From Alphaproteobacteria bacterium (GTDB taxonomy: Bacteria > Pseudomonadota > Alphaproteobacteria > JAAEOK01), in NCBI GenBank assembly GCA_024244705.1, contig JAAEOK010000080.1, positions 27,306-91,305 on the forward strand: a stretch of DNA of 64,000 nt, read 5' to 3'. Shown one piece after another: positions 19,744-28,725 of the stretch. The notes beneath the pieces are model-generated. The model was not told where the DNA came from. It did not search any database and saw nothing but the letters and a program-made list of their open reading frames with translations. The translations under genes and the position numbers were made by a program. How positions within the stretch are numbered: position 1 is the first letter of the stretch; every line of letters starts with the position of its first letter.

Positions 19744-20103
19744 TTAGCTCTCGGTCCACACCGCGAGCTCGTAGCCGTCGGGGTCGGTGAAATGGAAGCG
19801 GCGGCCGCCGGGAAACTCGAAGATCGGCTTGACGATCTCGCCGCCGGCGGCTTCGACACGGCCCGCGAGTTCGGCCAAATCGGAGCCGTAGAGAACCACC
19901 AACGGCCCGCCGAGCGTCACCGGGCCGCTGGCGTCGAACCCGCCCTTCATGTGGCCGTCCGAAAATTCGCAATAGGTCGGGCCATAGTCGGTGAAGGTCC
20001 AGCCGAATGCCGAGCCGTAGAAGTCTTTCGATCGCGCGATATCCGCGACATTGAGCTCGATGTAGTCGATACAGCGATCGTGATGCGTGTCTTGAGCGGT
20101 CAT
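19744..20103 (-). CDS. VOC-superfamily (glyoxalase/bleomycin-resistance-like) protein
   Basis: 119 residues in a single betaalphabetabetabeta-repeat pair. It contains YIELNVADIARSKDFYGSAF at the start and FHFTDPDGYELAVW at the end, the metal-binding pattern of VOC proteins. Substrate unknown. The start at 20103 (MTAQDTHH) follows AAGGAACG; a longer frame upstream has no ribosome site. Confidence 0.85.
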   Translation of the reverse strand: MTAQDTHHDRCIDYIELNVADIARSKDFYGSAFGWTFTDYGPTYCEFSDGHMKGGFDASGPVTLGGPLVVLYGSDLAELAGRVEAAGGEIVKPIFEFPGGRRFHFTDPDGYELAVWTES

Positions 20104-20215
20104 GGGCGTTCCTTGTTCGAATGTAGGGCGGCAACCTATCTGGTTACGCCAGGTTTCGTGGCAGTGACACAAGGTAGTCGCCGCCTGTCGCTTTTGAAGA
20201 CCTCTTGTCGGCGCG

Positions 20216-21298
20216 TTATCGGCCGGCCGGTTGGCCGTACTTGGTCTTGGGCCGGTCGCGCCACAGCATTTCCGCTTTCGCCAGCGCCGACTGCTGATCG
20301 CACGCTGGATCGAGCAAACGGAGCGCGATTGCCGCGGTGCCGATGATGGCCGCCTCGGGCCCCGCGCTGTGCCGGGTGCCGCGCCACAGCTCGACGACGG
20401 CGCCGGGGTCCAAATCCTCGTCGCGCCAGCGATGGGGCCGATCCGCGGTCATCGCCGGCCATTCCTCCTCGCCCAGGATGTCGCCGTCGACCCGTCCGAC
20501 GCGGCAGGTCTTCTCCGGGTTGCGTTGCGCTTCGCCGCCGCCGCCCTTGAAGATCGCCGCCCGCGGCTGGCCGAGCAGCCGCACGGTGTCCTGGTGGGTC
20601 GGGATATAGGTGGGATGGAAGACGCCCTGGATCTGGGCTGCCGCGGCCAGCGGATTGAGGTCGCGGGCAAAGGTGTTGGCGGGCGAGCGCACGCCGAGCA
20701 CCGGGCGCAACGTAAACAGGCCGGCCAGCGGCGGATGAAGGTGCTCGATCGGAAGATAGGCGAAGCAATCCCGGTCGAGGGCTCGGGCGGCATCGGTCAG
20801 GTTCGCCGACGGCGCGATACCGAGCGCCGACAAGACCGCCGGTGTGGTCGCCGTGCCGACGCTCGCGATCCCGTGCATGGCGACGCGGACGCCAGATTCG
20901 GCGAGCAGCAAAGCCGCCAGCACGAAATAGGGGAGCTGTTTGTGGCGGTCGGCATAGGACGGCCAATCGAGGTCGGCGGTAAGGCCGGCCCGGTCGGGCA
21001 GCGTGCTGCGGGCGGCGCGGACGAACCCGGCGAGTTCGGCAGGGGTTTCGGCGCGGAACCGCAACAGCAGGAATAGGGCACCGATTTGCGCCGGCTCGAC
21101 GGCACCGGCGAGTATCAGCGCCATGGCCTGCTCGGCCTCGTCTTCGGTCAGCGGCCGCGAGAGCTTCGGCCCGCGACCGATCGTGCGCAGGAAACCCGCG
21201 AAGGGGTGATCGGTGGTTGCGGTAGCCTCGGTGGTAATGACCGCATTTTCATTCGCTATCGCCGCAATGCCGCCCTTGGTCATGCCCGTTTTGTCCAT
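20216..21298 (-). CDS. TrpD2/YbiB-like glycosyl transferase family protein
   Basis: 360 residues related to anthranilate phosphoribosyltransferase (class IV phosphoribosyltransferase fold) with LTEDEAEQAM near the start and the glycine-rich FKGGGGEAQRNPEKTCRV segment. YbiB (TrpD2) proteins bind nucleic acid and lack TrpD activity; I place this protein there by its long C-terminal region. Its physiological role is unclear. A second start at 21283 is possible. Confidence 0.7.
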   Translation of the reverse strand: MDKTGMTKGGIAAIANENAVITTEATATTDHPFAGFLRTIGRGPKLSRPLTEDEAEQAMALILAGAVEPAQIGALFLLLRFRAETPAELAGFVRAARSTLPDRAGLTADLDWPSYADRHKQLPYFVLAALLLAESGVRVAMHGIASVGTATTPAVLSALGIAPSANLTDAARALDRDCFAYLPIEHLHPPLAGLFTLRPVLGVRSPANTFARDLNPLAAAAQIQGVFHPTYIPTHQDTVRLLGQPRAAIFKGGGGEAQRNPEKTCRVGRVDGDILGEEEWPAMTADRPHRWRDEDLDPGAVVELWRGTRHSAGPEAAIIGTAAIALRLLDPACDQQSALAKAEMLWRDRPKTKYGQPAGR

Positions 21299-21370
21299 TG
21301 ACGCTTACATTACACGGGAATGTCAGCATTGAACCGGAAATCCGGGCATTGATGGCCGTCAATTGACAGC

Positions 21371-21418
21371 TTGATCCATGTCAAGGCAAGGCGCTAGGGT
21401 CGCAGGATAATCGATGCC
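21371..21418 (+). promoter_or_regulatory. FNR/Dnr-type promoter of the cytochrome c gene
   Basis: TTGATCCATGTCAA (21371-21384) is followed by an excellent -10, GATAAT at 21406-21411. The spacing places the start near 21418, 44 bp before the cytochrome gene. This is the clearest class II promoter of the set. Confidence 0.8.
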
Positions 21419-21461
21419 GCACCGAAGGCCGCCATAACGGCGCCGAACAGGGAGTCCCATA

Positions 21462-21848
21462 ATGCGATTTAGAAATCTCGTATCTTTGGCCATCGCCGCC
21501 GCTTTCACCGTCACCGCTGGCCAGGCGCTGGCCGAAGGCGATGCGGTAAAGGGCAAGAAGGTCTTCAACAAGTGCAAGACGTGCCACGGCTTCGACCCGA
21601 CGAAAAAGAAGCTGGGTCCCCATATGCAGGGCATCATCGACCGCACCGCGGGCACGGTCGAGGGCTTCAAGTATTCGGATGCGATGAAGGATTCCGGGAT
21701 CGTCTGGACCGAAGAGACAATCGACGCCTACATCGCCGACCCCAAGGACTATGTTCCCGGCAACAAGATGGCGCTGGCTAAGATCAAGAAGCCAGAGGAC
21801 CGCGCCAACGTCATCGCCTATATCATCGAGCAGCAGACCGCCGAATAA
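21462..21848 (+). CDS. Periplasmic class I cytochrome c (c2/c550-like)
   Basis: 128 residues with a signal peptide (cleavage near QALA, residues 21-24), one heme site CKTCH at 38-42 and axial Met103 in PGNKMAL. It is a soluble electron carrier. The FNR-type promoter upstream links it to anaerobic respiration, so it is a good candidate donor to NirS or to the NOR-like complex; this link is inferred from regulation only. Confidence 0.9.
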   Translation: MRFRNLVSLAIAAAFTVTAGQALAEGDAVKGKKVFNKCKTCHGFDPTKKKLGPHMQGIIDRTAGTVEGFKYSDAMKDSGIVWTEETIDAYIADPKDYVPGNKMALAKIKKPEDRANVIAYIIEQQTAE

Positions 21849-21887
21849 GGGGCTGCCCCGCGCGGACGCGCATATTGCGCGACGCGC

Positions 21888-22283
21888 CTAGAACGGCACC
21901 ACGGCGGTCGCCTCGAGCTCGATGAGGCCGGGACTGTCGAGCAGATCGGCAACGAAGATCATGCTCATCGCCGGATAGTGCCGGCCCATATGCTTGGCCC
22001 AAATGGGGCCGAGTTCGGGTCGGGCGGCGAGGTAGGCCGGCTTGTCGATGCAGAACGCAGTCATGCGGCAGATATGTTCGGGTCCGCCGCCGGCCTCCCG
22101 CAGGATGGTCAGCACATTGGCGAGCGCCTGGTCGAATTGCGGCGCCAGCGCCTGGCTTTCGAATATCTGATCGGCGTTCCAGCCGACTTGGCCGGCGATG
22201 AAGACCATGCGTCCGGCCGGCGCGGCAATCCCGTTGGCATAGCCGATCGGTGCCTTCCAGCCTTCGGGCATCAGCACATCCAT
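21888..22283 (-). CDS. RidA/YjgF-family protein
   Basis: 131-residue RidA-superfamily protein (reactive enamine/imine deaminase fold) with FIAGQVGWNADQ and the C-terminal LIELEATAVVPF signature. The catalytic Arg region reads HICRMTAFC, so canonical deaminase activity is plausible but not assured. AGGAGGG lies 8 bases before the ATG at 22283; a GTG one codon earlier is the alternative. It is the last gene of the korAB operon. Confidence 0.85.
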   Translation of the reverse strand: MDVLMPEGWKAPIGYANGIAAPAGRMVFIAGQVGWNADQIFESQALAPQFDQALANVLTILREAGGGPEHICRMTAFCIDKPAYLAARPELGPIWAKHMGRHYPAMSMIFVADLLDSPGLIELEATAVVPF

Positions 22284-22295
22284 CACGTTTCCCTC

Positions 22296-22826
22296 CTATT
22301 CCTGCAGCACCGGGGGGTCCATATCCTCGTCCCAGTCGGAATCAGGCTCCGGGTGCCGGGCCAGAAGCTCGCGAACGAGATTGACATGGGCGCGCTCCTC
22401 TTCGGCGAATTCCGCGGCCAGGTTCTTGACGTCCTCGTTGTCGGCGGTTTCGACCAGCCGCTCGAAGAACCGGGCGGCGCGCTCCTCGGCGGCGAGCGCC
22501 ATGCGGAGCGCGTGATGGGGCGTCATCAGATAATGAAGCGACGTCATGTCGATCGATTCGGGGCTGTCGGCGTCGTCCCATCGATAGTCCCAGGGCGCGA
22601 TCTCCGGCAGGTCGAGGCCCGCTGCCCGCTGTTCGATCTGGCGCGCGTGCCGTCCCTCGATTTCCGAAAGCTTGCGGAACAAAGTGGCCAATTGGGGATT
22701 GTTGTGGACCTCCATCTGGTCGGCGAGGAGGGCGTATCTTTCCTCGGCCTCGACCTCGATCGCCAGCGCATGGGCGAGCAGTTCCGGCAGGGTTGCGATG
22801 CCGGTCGCCGTTGCGGTCGCGTTCAC
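22296..22826 (-). CDS. Ferritin-like / rubrerythrin-type di-iron protein
   Basis: 176-residue four-helix protein with repeated E-x-x-H type iron ligands (EVEAEERY, EIEGRHARQ, AAEERAARFF, EFAEEERAHVNL), as in rubrerythrin-like ferritins but without the rubredoxin domain. It shares ATGA with the end of korB, so it is translationally coupled to an oxygen-sensitive oxidoreductase. A protective role against peroxide or oxygen is the likely reason, by inference. Confidence 0.78.
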   Translation of the reverse strand: MNATATATGIATLPELLAHALAIEVEAEERYALLADQMEVHNNPQLATLFRKLSEIEGRHARQIEQRAAGLDLPEIAPWDYRWDDADSPESIDMTSLHYLMTPHHALRMALAAEERAARFFERLVETADNEDVKNLAAEFAEEERAHVNLVRELLARHPEPDSDWDEDMDPPVLQE

Positions 22827-23659
22827 AGCGCGAACTCCCGCTCGAGCGCGTCCGTGTCGACCGGTTGCCGGGTCGTCTCGGCGGTATAGGGCCGGCGATT
22901 GCCGCGATAGAGGATGCCGACATTATAGCCGTCATCGGTCATGATTCGCCGCGCCGCCCGCGCCGGGTCGTCGGTCGGTTCGACCACCGCCGGATGAACC
23001 TGGTCCTTCCACTCCCGTTCATCGGGACGGAAGGTCACGCACGGGCTGAGCACCTGGAGAAAGGAAAAGCCCGGATGCCGTATCGCCTCGGCCAGCAGAT
23101 AGGACGTCGTGTTGGGGTCGCCGGAGAATCCGCGGGCGACGAAATTGGCGCCGGAGGCGAGGGCGATGACCAGGGGGTGGAAGGGGCTCAGCCCGGACCC
23201 GCCGGGCGTGAAGGCGCTGTCCCAGTCGGGTTCGGTGGTTGGCGAGGGCTGGCCCTTGGTCATGCCGTAGACGCGGTTGTCCATGACCAGATAGGTGATG
23301 TCGATGTTGCGGCGGCAGGCGTGGAGGAAATGATTGCCGCCGATCGAAAAGCCGTCGCCATCGCCGCCGGCGACCAGCACGGTCAGGTCCGGCCGCGCGA
23401 CCTTGAGGCCGGTGGCCAGCGCCAGCGAGCGGCCGTGAACACCATGGAAGCCGTAGCAGTTGGTATAGGCCGGGATTCGCGAAGAGCAACCGATGCCGGA
23501 GATGACCGCGACGTTTTCCGGCGCCAGGCCAAGGGTGGCGAAGGTCTTGGTCACCGACAACAGGACGTGGTAGTCGCCGCAGCCGGGGCACCAAACCGGT
23601 TTGAGCGCCGATTTATAGTCGCTCGATTTCGGCTTCGTAGCCGGTGACGGGACTGCCAT
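22823..23659 (-). CDS. korB: 2-oxoacid:ferredoxin oxidoreductase beta subunit
   Basis: 278 residues. The thiamine-diphosphate subunit has CPGCGDY (C24, C27) and the ThDP/Mg motif GDGDGFSIGGNH (99-110). With KorA it oxidises a 2-oxoacid CoA-dependently and reduces ferredoxin. The position opposite the bcr cluster matches KorAB of Thauera and Magnetospirillum, where 2-oxoglutarate supplies electrons for benzoyl-CoA reductase. 2-Oxoglutarate as substrate is inferred from that context. Confidence 0.88.
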   Translation of the reverse strand: MAVPSPATKPKSSDYKSALKPVWCPGCGDYHVLLSVTKTFATLGLAPENVAVISGIGCSSRIPAYTNCYGFHGVHGRSLALATGLKVARPDLTVLVAGGDGDGFSIGGNHFLHACRRNIDITYLVMDNRVYGMTKGQPSPTTEPDWDSAFTPGGSGLSPFHPLVIALASGANFVARGFSGDPNTTSYLLAEAIRHPGFSFLQVLSPCVTFRPDEREWKDQVHPAVVEPTDDPARAARRIMTDDGYNVGILYRGNRRPYTAETTRQPVDTDALEREFAL

Positions 23660-23660
23660 G

Positions 23661-25391
23661 TCAGCTCTCCTTCACAATACGATCGACAATCTCGCCGGGC
23701 CGGATCGGCAGCGGGCCGGGGCGGTGAAATAGGTCGACCGTGCCGGGCAGGTCGTAATGGGCGCGGAGATAGCGGTGGAACTGACCGGAATAGGTCTGCT
23801 CGACGATCAGCACCCGTGAAACACCGTCGAGCGCCGCGGCGAGGCGATCGGGCTGTGCCGGCGCCAGCAGGCGGAGCGCGATAAGGCGGGCGTCAAGGCC
23901 ATGGTCGCGGGCGCGGGCCAGCGCTTCGCGGACCGGACCGGTGCTCGATCCCCAGGTGATGACGGCAACATCGCCCGAGCCTTCGATATCCGCCCAGTGG
24001 TCGCCGTAATCGAAGGCCGCAACTTTGCGCTCGCGTTTGGCGAGCTGGTCGGCATGGTCCTCGGCACGGGTCGACGGCGTTCCGCGCGGCGCGTGTTCGA
24101 GGCCGTCGGCGGTGTACTGGCCGCCCGCGGTGCCCGGCACGACCATTGGCGACACGCCGGATGCGGTGATCGCATAACGCTGGTAGGTCTCGGCCGGCGC
24201 GGCCACCGTATCGCGCCGGGCGATGAAGGCGAGGTCGGCGGGACGGTCGATCACCGCCCGGGCTTGGCCGATGAATTGGTCGCTGAGGACGATCGCCGGG
24301 ACCTGCATCGCCTCGGCCAGATGCACCGCCCATTGGGTCGTGAACAGGCAATCGCCGACCGAGGTCGGCGCGACGACCAGATGCGGCGCATCGCCGTGAA
24401 GGCCGTAGACCGCGATGTTGAGGTCCGATTGCTCGGACTTGGTCGGAATGCCGGTCGACGGCCCGCCGCGCATCACATCGATGACGACGATCGGAACCTC
24501 GGCGGCGATGGCGAGGCCGATCGATTCGGTCATCAATGCGAGGCCGGGGCCCGAGGTGGCGGTCAGCGCCGGGACGCCGCCATAGGACGCGCCGATGATC
24601 ATGTTGATCGATGCCAGCTCGTCCTCGGCCTGGAACAGGGTTCCGCCGACCTTGGTCAAAGCGGGCGCCAGCCACTCGAGAATCTCGGTTGCCGGTGTGA
24701 TCGGATAGGCGGCGACGAATCGGACACCGCCGCGCGTGGCGCCGAGTCCGGCCGCCTCGTTGCCGCTGATGATCCAGCGCCCATCGGCCGCCGGCGCCGG
24801 CGCGTCGAGATGCCAGCCGGTGCGAATATCGGTGACGGCGCTCCGTCCCGCCCGACACGCCGCGATGCTAGCCAGCACCGCATCGCCGCCCTTGCGGGCG
24901 AGGGCCGCTTCGATGACCGGGTCGAGCGCGGTATCCGGCAGGCCGACCAGCGCGGCGACGGCGCCGAGGGCAAGCATGTTGGCCCGTCCGCCGGGGATCG
25001 CTTCGAGCAGAGCGGCGTTCTCGATCCGGTGCGAAGCGGCACCGCTTTCGGCAAGCGCGGCGGGAACGTCGCCGGCGCCCGCGTCGCTCAGGATCAAGCT
25101 GTCCGGGCGAAGGGGAATTTCGGCCGCGAAGCGTTCGATGTTCAGCCAGTCGAGGGCGAAGAGGAGGTCGAACGAATCGTCGACCGCGGCAACCGGCCGC
25201 GTCGACAGACGCACCAAGGCCGCGGCCTCACCGCCACGGATCTGGGGGCCGACGGCGCGGGTCAGGATGCCGTACCACCCGGCCCGGGCGGCGGCCTGGA
25301 GGAGGAGGCCGCCGGCGGTGATGGATCCGGCGCCGCCGCTGCCGGTTATGGCGACCGACAGGCTGTCCTTTGCTGGTAAACCGGTGGCCAT
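23661..25391 (-). CDS. korA: 2-oxoacid:ferredoxin oxidoreductase alpha subunit (gamma-alpha fusion)
   Basis: 576 residues. The N-terminal gamma domain (about 1-190, with ITGSGGAGSITAGGLLL) is fused to the alpha pyrimidine-binding domain (from about 205, with AAYPITPATEILEWL and TSGPGLALMTE). It lacks a ferredoxin domain of its own, so an external ferredoxin is needed; the bcr-linked one at 33.5 kb is the obvious partner. korB starts one base after its stop. GGAGAGCG precedes the ATG. Confidence 0.9.
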   Translation of the reverse strand: MATGLPAKDSLSVAITGSGGAGSITAGGLLLQAAARAGWYGILTRAVGPQIRGGEAAALVRLSTRPVAAVDDSFDLLFALDWLNIERFAAEIPLRPDSLILSDAGAGDVPAALAESGAASHRIENAALLEAIPGGRANMLALGAVAALVGLPDTALDPVIEAALARKGGDAVLASIAACRAGRSAVTDIRTGWHLDAPAPAADGRWIISGNEAAGLGATRGGVRFVAAYPITPATEILEWLAPALTKVGGTLFQAEDELASINMIIGASYGGVPALTATSGPGLALMTESIGLAIAAEVPIVVIDVMRGGPSTGIPTKSEQSDLNIAVYGLHGDAPHLVVAPTSVGDCLFTTQWAVHLAEAMQVPAIVLSDQFIGQARAVIDRPADLAFIARRDTVAAPAETYQRYAITASGVSPMVVPGTAGGQYTADGLEHAPRGTPSTRAEDHADQLAKRERKVAAFDYGDHWADIEGSGDVAVITWGSSTGPVREALARARDHGLDARLIALRLLAPAQPDRLAAALDGVSRVLIVEQTYSGQFHRYLRAHYDLPGTVDLFHRPGPLPIRPGEIVDRIVKES

Positions 25392-25700
25392 TTCGCTCTC
25401 CTAACCTTGCCGCCCATGTGGGCCGCGCTGTGCTGCCGTGGACGTGGGATGTCTGCCGCCAGGGCCTGGCGAGTTGACCATTAAGCCATTGGTATTAAAA
25501 AAGCTTCGATAAACGGTTGCATTGGAAACTTTCGCTTGACGCTAAATAAGTATTGTAGTACCTATTTGCGATAATAACAATTCCGGCCGATCTGTCAATA
25601 GGCGTTTGCACCGGATCGAAGAACAGGACGGAAAAGGTGGAAGGCATAGACAAGATGACGAATCGAGCGACCCGAAACGACCACGACAGGGAGGCCGACG
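25392..25700. promoter_or_regulatory. AT-rich divergent promoter region between korA and had, with operator candidate
   Basis: A 309-base gap, clearly richer in A+T than its surroundings. An inverted repeat AAATAAGTA-N6-TACCTATTT (25544-25567, 8 of 9 arm positions matching) overlaps the stretch after a -35-like TTGACG at 25536-25541, a good position for a repressor site. Benzoyl-CoA pathway genes are usually repressed in the absence of the CoA intermediate, and no regulator gene lies in this cluster. No FNR-type site was found here. Confidence 0.55.
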
Positions 25701-26777
25701 ATGTCGAATGATACTTATCGCTGGGTCATGACGGCACCGGGCGCGCCGCTCGAGCGGCGCACTTTCGATCCCGGCCCCCTCAACCCCGACGAGGTCGTCG
25801 TCGAGATCGCCGGCTGCGGCGTTTGCCACACGGATCTTGGCTACTACTATGACGGCGTTCGGCTCAACCACGAGCTGCCGCTCGCGCTCGGCCACGAGAT
25901 CAGCGGCCGGGTCGTGGCCGCCGGCGGCGATGCGGAATCATGGACCGATCGCGCGGTGATCATACCCGCTGTGATTCCGTGCGGGTCGTGCGAAACCTGC
26001 CGTCGCGGGCATGGTACGATTTGCCCCAACCAGAAGATGCCCGGCAACGATATCCAGGGCGGCTTCGCCAGTCACATTCGCGTCCCCTCTCATGGTCTGT
26101 GCGCCGTCGACGAAAAGCGTCTCGCCGCCGCCGGGTTGGAACTGGCCGACGTTTCGGTCATCGCCGACGCCGTCACCACCCCCTATCAGGCGGTTCGTCA
26201 GGCCGAGGTCCATCCGGGCGCCCTGGCCATCGTCGTCGGCGTCGGCGGCGTTGGCGGCTACACGGCCCAAGTAGCCAAAGCTTTTGGCGCCACGGTGGTC
26301 GCCGTCGATGTCGACGGCGCCAAGCTCGATGCGCTCTTAAATGAGGGGGTCGCGACGTTCACCGTCAATGCGAGTGAGCTCGACGGTCGCGCGATCAAGA
26401 AGGCGATTCAAGCCTTCGCGGCGGAGAACAATTTGCCGGCGACCGAGTGGATCATTTTCGAATGTTCGGGATCCGGGGCCGGTCAGCTCACCGCCTATGG
26501 CCTTCTCAACAGGGGCGCCACGCTGGCCGTCGTTGGTTTCACCATGGACAAGATCGAGATCCGGCTGTCGAACCTGATGGCCTTCCACGCCCGCGCGCTC
26601 GGCAACTGGGGTTGCGCGACCGAGCTCTACCCCGACGCGCTCGACCTTGTTCTCGACGGCCGGGTCAAGCTCACCCCCTTCATCGAGCGGCGCCCGCTCG
26701 CCGACATCAACCAAGTCTTTCAATCCGTCCACAACGGTGAAATCGCGCGCCGTGTGGTGCTCGTCCCCGAAGCCTGA
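25701..26777 (+). CDS. had: 6-hydroxycyclohex-1-ene-1-carbonyl-CoA dehydrogenase
   Basis: 358-residue zinc-dependent medium-chain dehydrogenase. It has a catalytic zinc site (C42 in GVCHTD, H65 in GHE), a structural zinc lobe C94, C97, C100, C108 and the NAD-binding [10 protein letters not shown]. In the Thauera-type benzoyl-CoA pathway it oxidises the 6-hydroxy intermediate to the 6-oxo compound. It is first in the had-oah-dch-bcr run, which decides the assignment. GGGAGG precedes the ATG. Confidence 0.9.
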   Translation: MSNDTYRWVMTAPGAPLERRTFDPGPLNPDEVVVEIAGCGVCHTDLGYYYDGVRLNHELPLALGHEISGRVVAAGGDAESWTDRAVIIPAVIPCGSCETCRRGHGTICPNQKMPGNDIQGGFASHIRVPSHGLCAVDEKRLAAAGLELADVSVIADAVTTPYQAVRQAEVHPGALAIVVGVGGVGGYTAQVAKAFGATVVAVDVDGAKLDALLNEGVATFTVNASELDGRAIKKAIQAFAAENNLPATEWIIFECSGSGAGQLTAYGLLNRGATLAVVGFTMDKIEIRLSNLMAFHARALGNWGCATELYPDALDLVLDGRVKLTPFIERRPLADINQVFQSVHNGEIARRVVLVPEA

Positions 26778-26813
26778 GCAAACCCGGCCATCTGCAATGG
26801 GAGCTGAAGAAAA

Positions 26814-27959
26814 ATGACCGCCACACTCTCCGAAGTCATCGGCAATACCGCCCCCGACAACTTGGCTGATCATCGCCTGGTCGGTGATCGCATCGGCGAT
26901 AATGTTCTGTTTGAGAAACGCGCCGCGAAGACGCCCGATGGACGGGTTGCCGAGGGCCTGTTCAATGCCTGGATCACGCTCGACAATCCGACCCAGTTCA
27001 ATTCTTACACGACCGAGATGGTCAAGGCCGTGATCCTCGCCTTCCGCGAGGCGTCGGTGTCGCGCGACGTCAACGCCGTCGTCTTCACCGGCAGCGGCCA
27101 CCAGGCCTTCTGCAGCGGCGGCAACACCAAGGAATACGCCGAATACTATGCCGGCAACCCGCAGGAATACCGGCAATATATGCGGCTTTTCAACGACATG
27201 GTGTCGGCCATACTCGGCTGCGACAAGCCGGTCATCTGCCGCGTCAACGGCATGCGCATCGGCGGCGGCCAGGAAATCGGCATGGCCTGCGATTTCTCGA
27301 TCGCCCAGGATTTGGCCCGCTTCGGCCAAGCCGGACCGAAGCACGGGTCGGCGGCGATCGGCGGCGCGACCGATTTTCTGCCGCTGATGATCGGGTGCGA
27401 GCAGGCGATGGTATCCGGCGTTTTGTGCGAGCCGTTCTCGGCCCACCAGGCCTACCGCCTCGGCATCATCATGGACCTCGTTCCCGCGCTCAAGATCGAC
27501 GGGCAGTTCGTCGCCAATCCGACCGTGGTCAGCGACCGCATGGTCGACGATTTCGGCCGCTTCGTCTTCGGTTTGCCGAAGACCGGTGACGCCCTGGCCG
27601 AGGGCAAGGCGCTCCTCAAATCCGGCGACGTCGACCTGTCGCTGCTCGACGACAGGATCGAGGAGCTTTGCGGCAAATTGCTGCTCACGTTCCCGGAATG
27701 CATGACCAAGTCCCTGGAAGAATTGCGCAAGCCCAAGCTCGATGCGTGGAACCGCAACAAGGAGAACTCCCGCGCCTGGCTTGCGCTCAACATGATGAAC
27801 GAGGCGCGCACCGGGTTTCGCGCCTTCAACGAGGGTACCAAGGAAAGCGGGCGCGAGATCGATTTCGTCGCGCTTCGTCAGGCGCTGGCCCGCGGGACGC
27901 CGTGGACGCCGGAGCTGATCGAAAGCCTGATGCCGCGCACCCGAGAGGCCGCCGAATGA
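26814..27959 (+). CDS. oah: 6-oxocyclohex-1-ene-1-carbonyl-CoA hydrolase
   Basis: 381-residue crotonase-fold enzyme that adds water and cleaves the ring, giving 3-hydroxypimelyl-CoA. The crotonase core GHQAFCSGGNTKEYAEYY (oxyanion hole) and RVNGMRIGGGQEIGMACDF are visible, and the protein is longer than ordinary enoyl-CoA hydratases, as is typical for Oah. Located 36 bp after had; its stop overlaps dch. Confidence 0.92.
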   Translation: MTATLSEVIGNTAPDNLADHRLVGDRIGDNVLFEKRAAKTPDGRVAEGLFNAWITLDNPTQFNSYTTEMVKAVILAFREASVSRDVNAVVFTGSGHQAFCSGGNTKEYAEYYAGNPQEYRQYMRLFNDMVSAILGCDKPVICRVNGMRIGGGQEIGMACDFSIAQDLARFGQAGPKHGSAAIGGATDFLPLMIGCEQAMVSGVLCEPFSAHQAYRLGIIMDLVPALKIDGQFVANPTVVSDRMVDDFGRFVFGLPKTGDALAEGKALLKSGDVDLSLLDDRIEELCGKLLLTFPECMTKSLEELRKPKLDAWNRNKENSRAWLALNMMNEARTGFRAFNEGTKESGREIDFVALRQALARGTPWTPELIESLMPRTREAAE

Positions 27960-28723
27960 CGGCCCCGCTCAAGGTCTGGCTCGACCGGGACGGCCGATTG
28001 CTGCGGCTGCGCCTCGATCGGCCGCCGGCCAATATCATCGATGCCGCCATGATCGGCGCCCTCGCCGGCGCCCTCGATGAACATCTCGGCAATGACGGTT
28101 TGGCGGCCGTGGTGCTCGATGCCGAAGGCCCGCATTTCAGCTTCGGCGCCAGCATCGAAGAACATTTGCCGGCGGACTGCGCCGCCATGCTGCATGCGTT
28201 GCATGGCTTGGTTCTAAATATGTCCGCGAGCCCGATCCCGATCCTGGTCGCGGTTCAGGGCCAATGTCTCGGCGGCGGGCTCGAGGTCGCGCTCGCCGGC
28301 CACCTCATGTTCGTCGCCCCCGATGCCAAGCTCGGTCAGCCCGAGATCCGCGTCGGCGTCTTCGCGCCGGCGGCGTCCTGTCTGTTGCCCGAGCGGGCGC
28401 CGCGGGTCGTCGCCGAGGCGATGCTGCTCTCCGGGCAAAGCATCGACGGCGATGCCGCCGTACGGCACGGGATCGCCAACGAAGTTGCGGCGGCCCCGTC
28501 CGATGCCGCATTGAAGTGGTTCGACGACAACCTGGCGCCGCTCAGCGCGAGCTCGCTGCGTCACGCCGTTCGTGCCGCGCGCGTCGGCTATACGGAGCGG
28601 CTGGCCGAAAATATCGCCCGGGTCGAAACCCTCTACCTCGACAGTCTTATGGCGACCCGCGACGCGGTCGCCGGCCTCGAAGCGTTTCTCGATAAACGCC
28701 CGGCCAATTGGGAGCACCGCTAA
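27956..28723 (+). CDS. dch: Cyclohexa-1,5-diene-1-carbonyl-CoA hydratase
   Basis: 255-residue crotonase that hydrates the product of benzoyl-CoA reductase to the 6-hydroxycyclohex-1-ene compound. It shows FSFGASIEEHLP and GQCLGGGLEVALAGH. It starts within ATGA at the end of oah; longer starts inside oah are rejected. It is followed by bcrC after 2 bp. Confidence 0.9.
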   Translation: MTAPLKVWLDRDGRLLRLRLDRPPANIIDAAMIGALAGALDEHLGNDGLAAVVLDAEGPHFSFGASIEEHLPADCAAMLHALHGLVLNMSASPIPILVAVQGQCLGGGLEVALAGHLMFVAPDAKLGQPEIRVGVFAPAASCLLPERAPRVVAEAMLLSGQSIDGDAAVRHGIANEVAAAPSDAALKWFDDNLAPLSASSLRHAVRAARVGYTERLAENIARVETLYLDSLMATRDAVAGLEAFLDKRPANWEHR

Positions 28724-28725
28724 CC

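Noticed and set aside
21849..21887. Terminator hairpin between the cytochrome c gene and ridA
   Set aside because: The GCGCG-rich arms pair only with several mismatches and there is no T-tract, so I did not list it.
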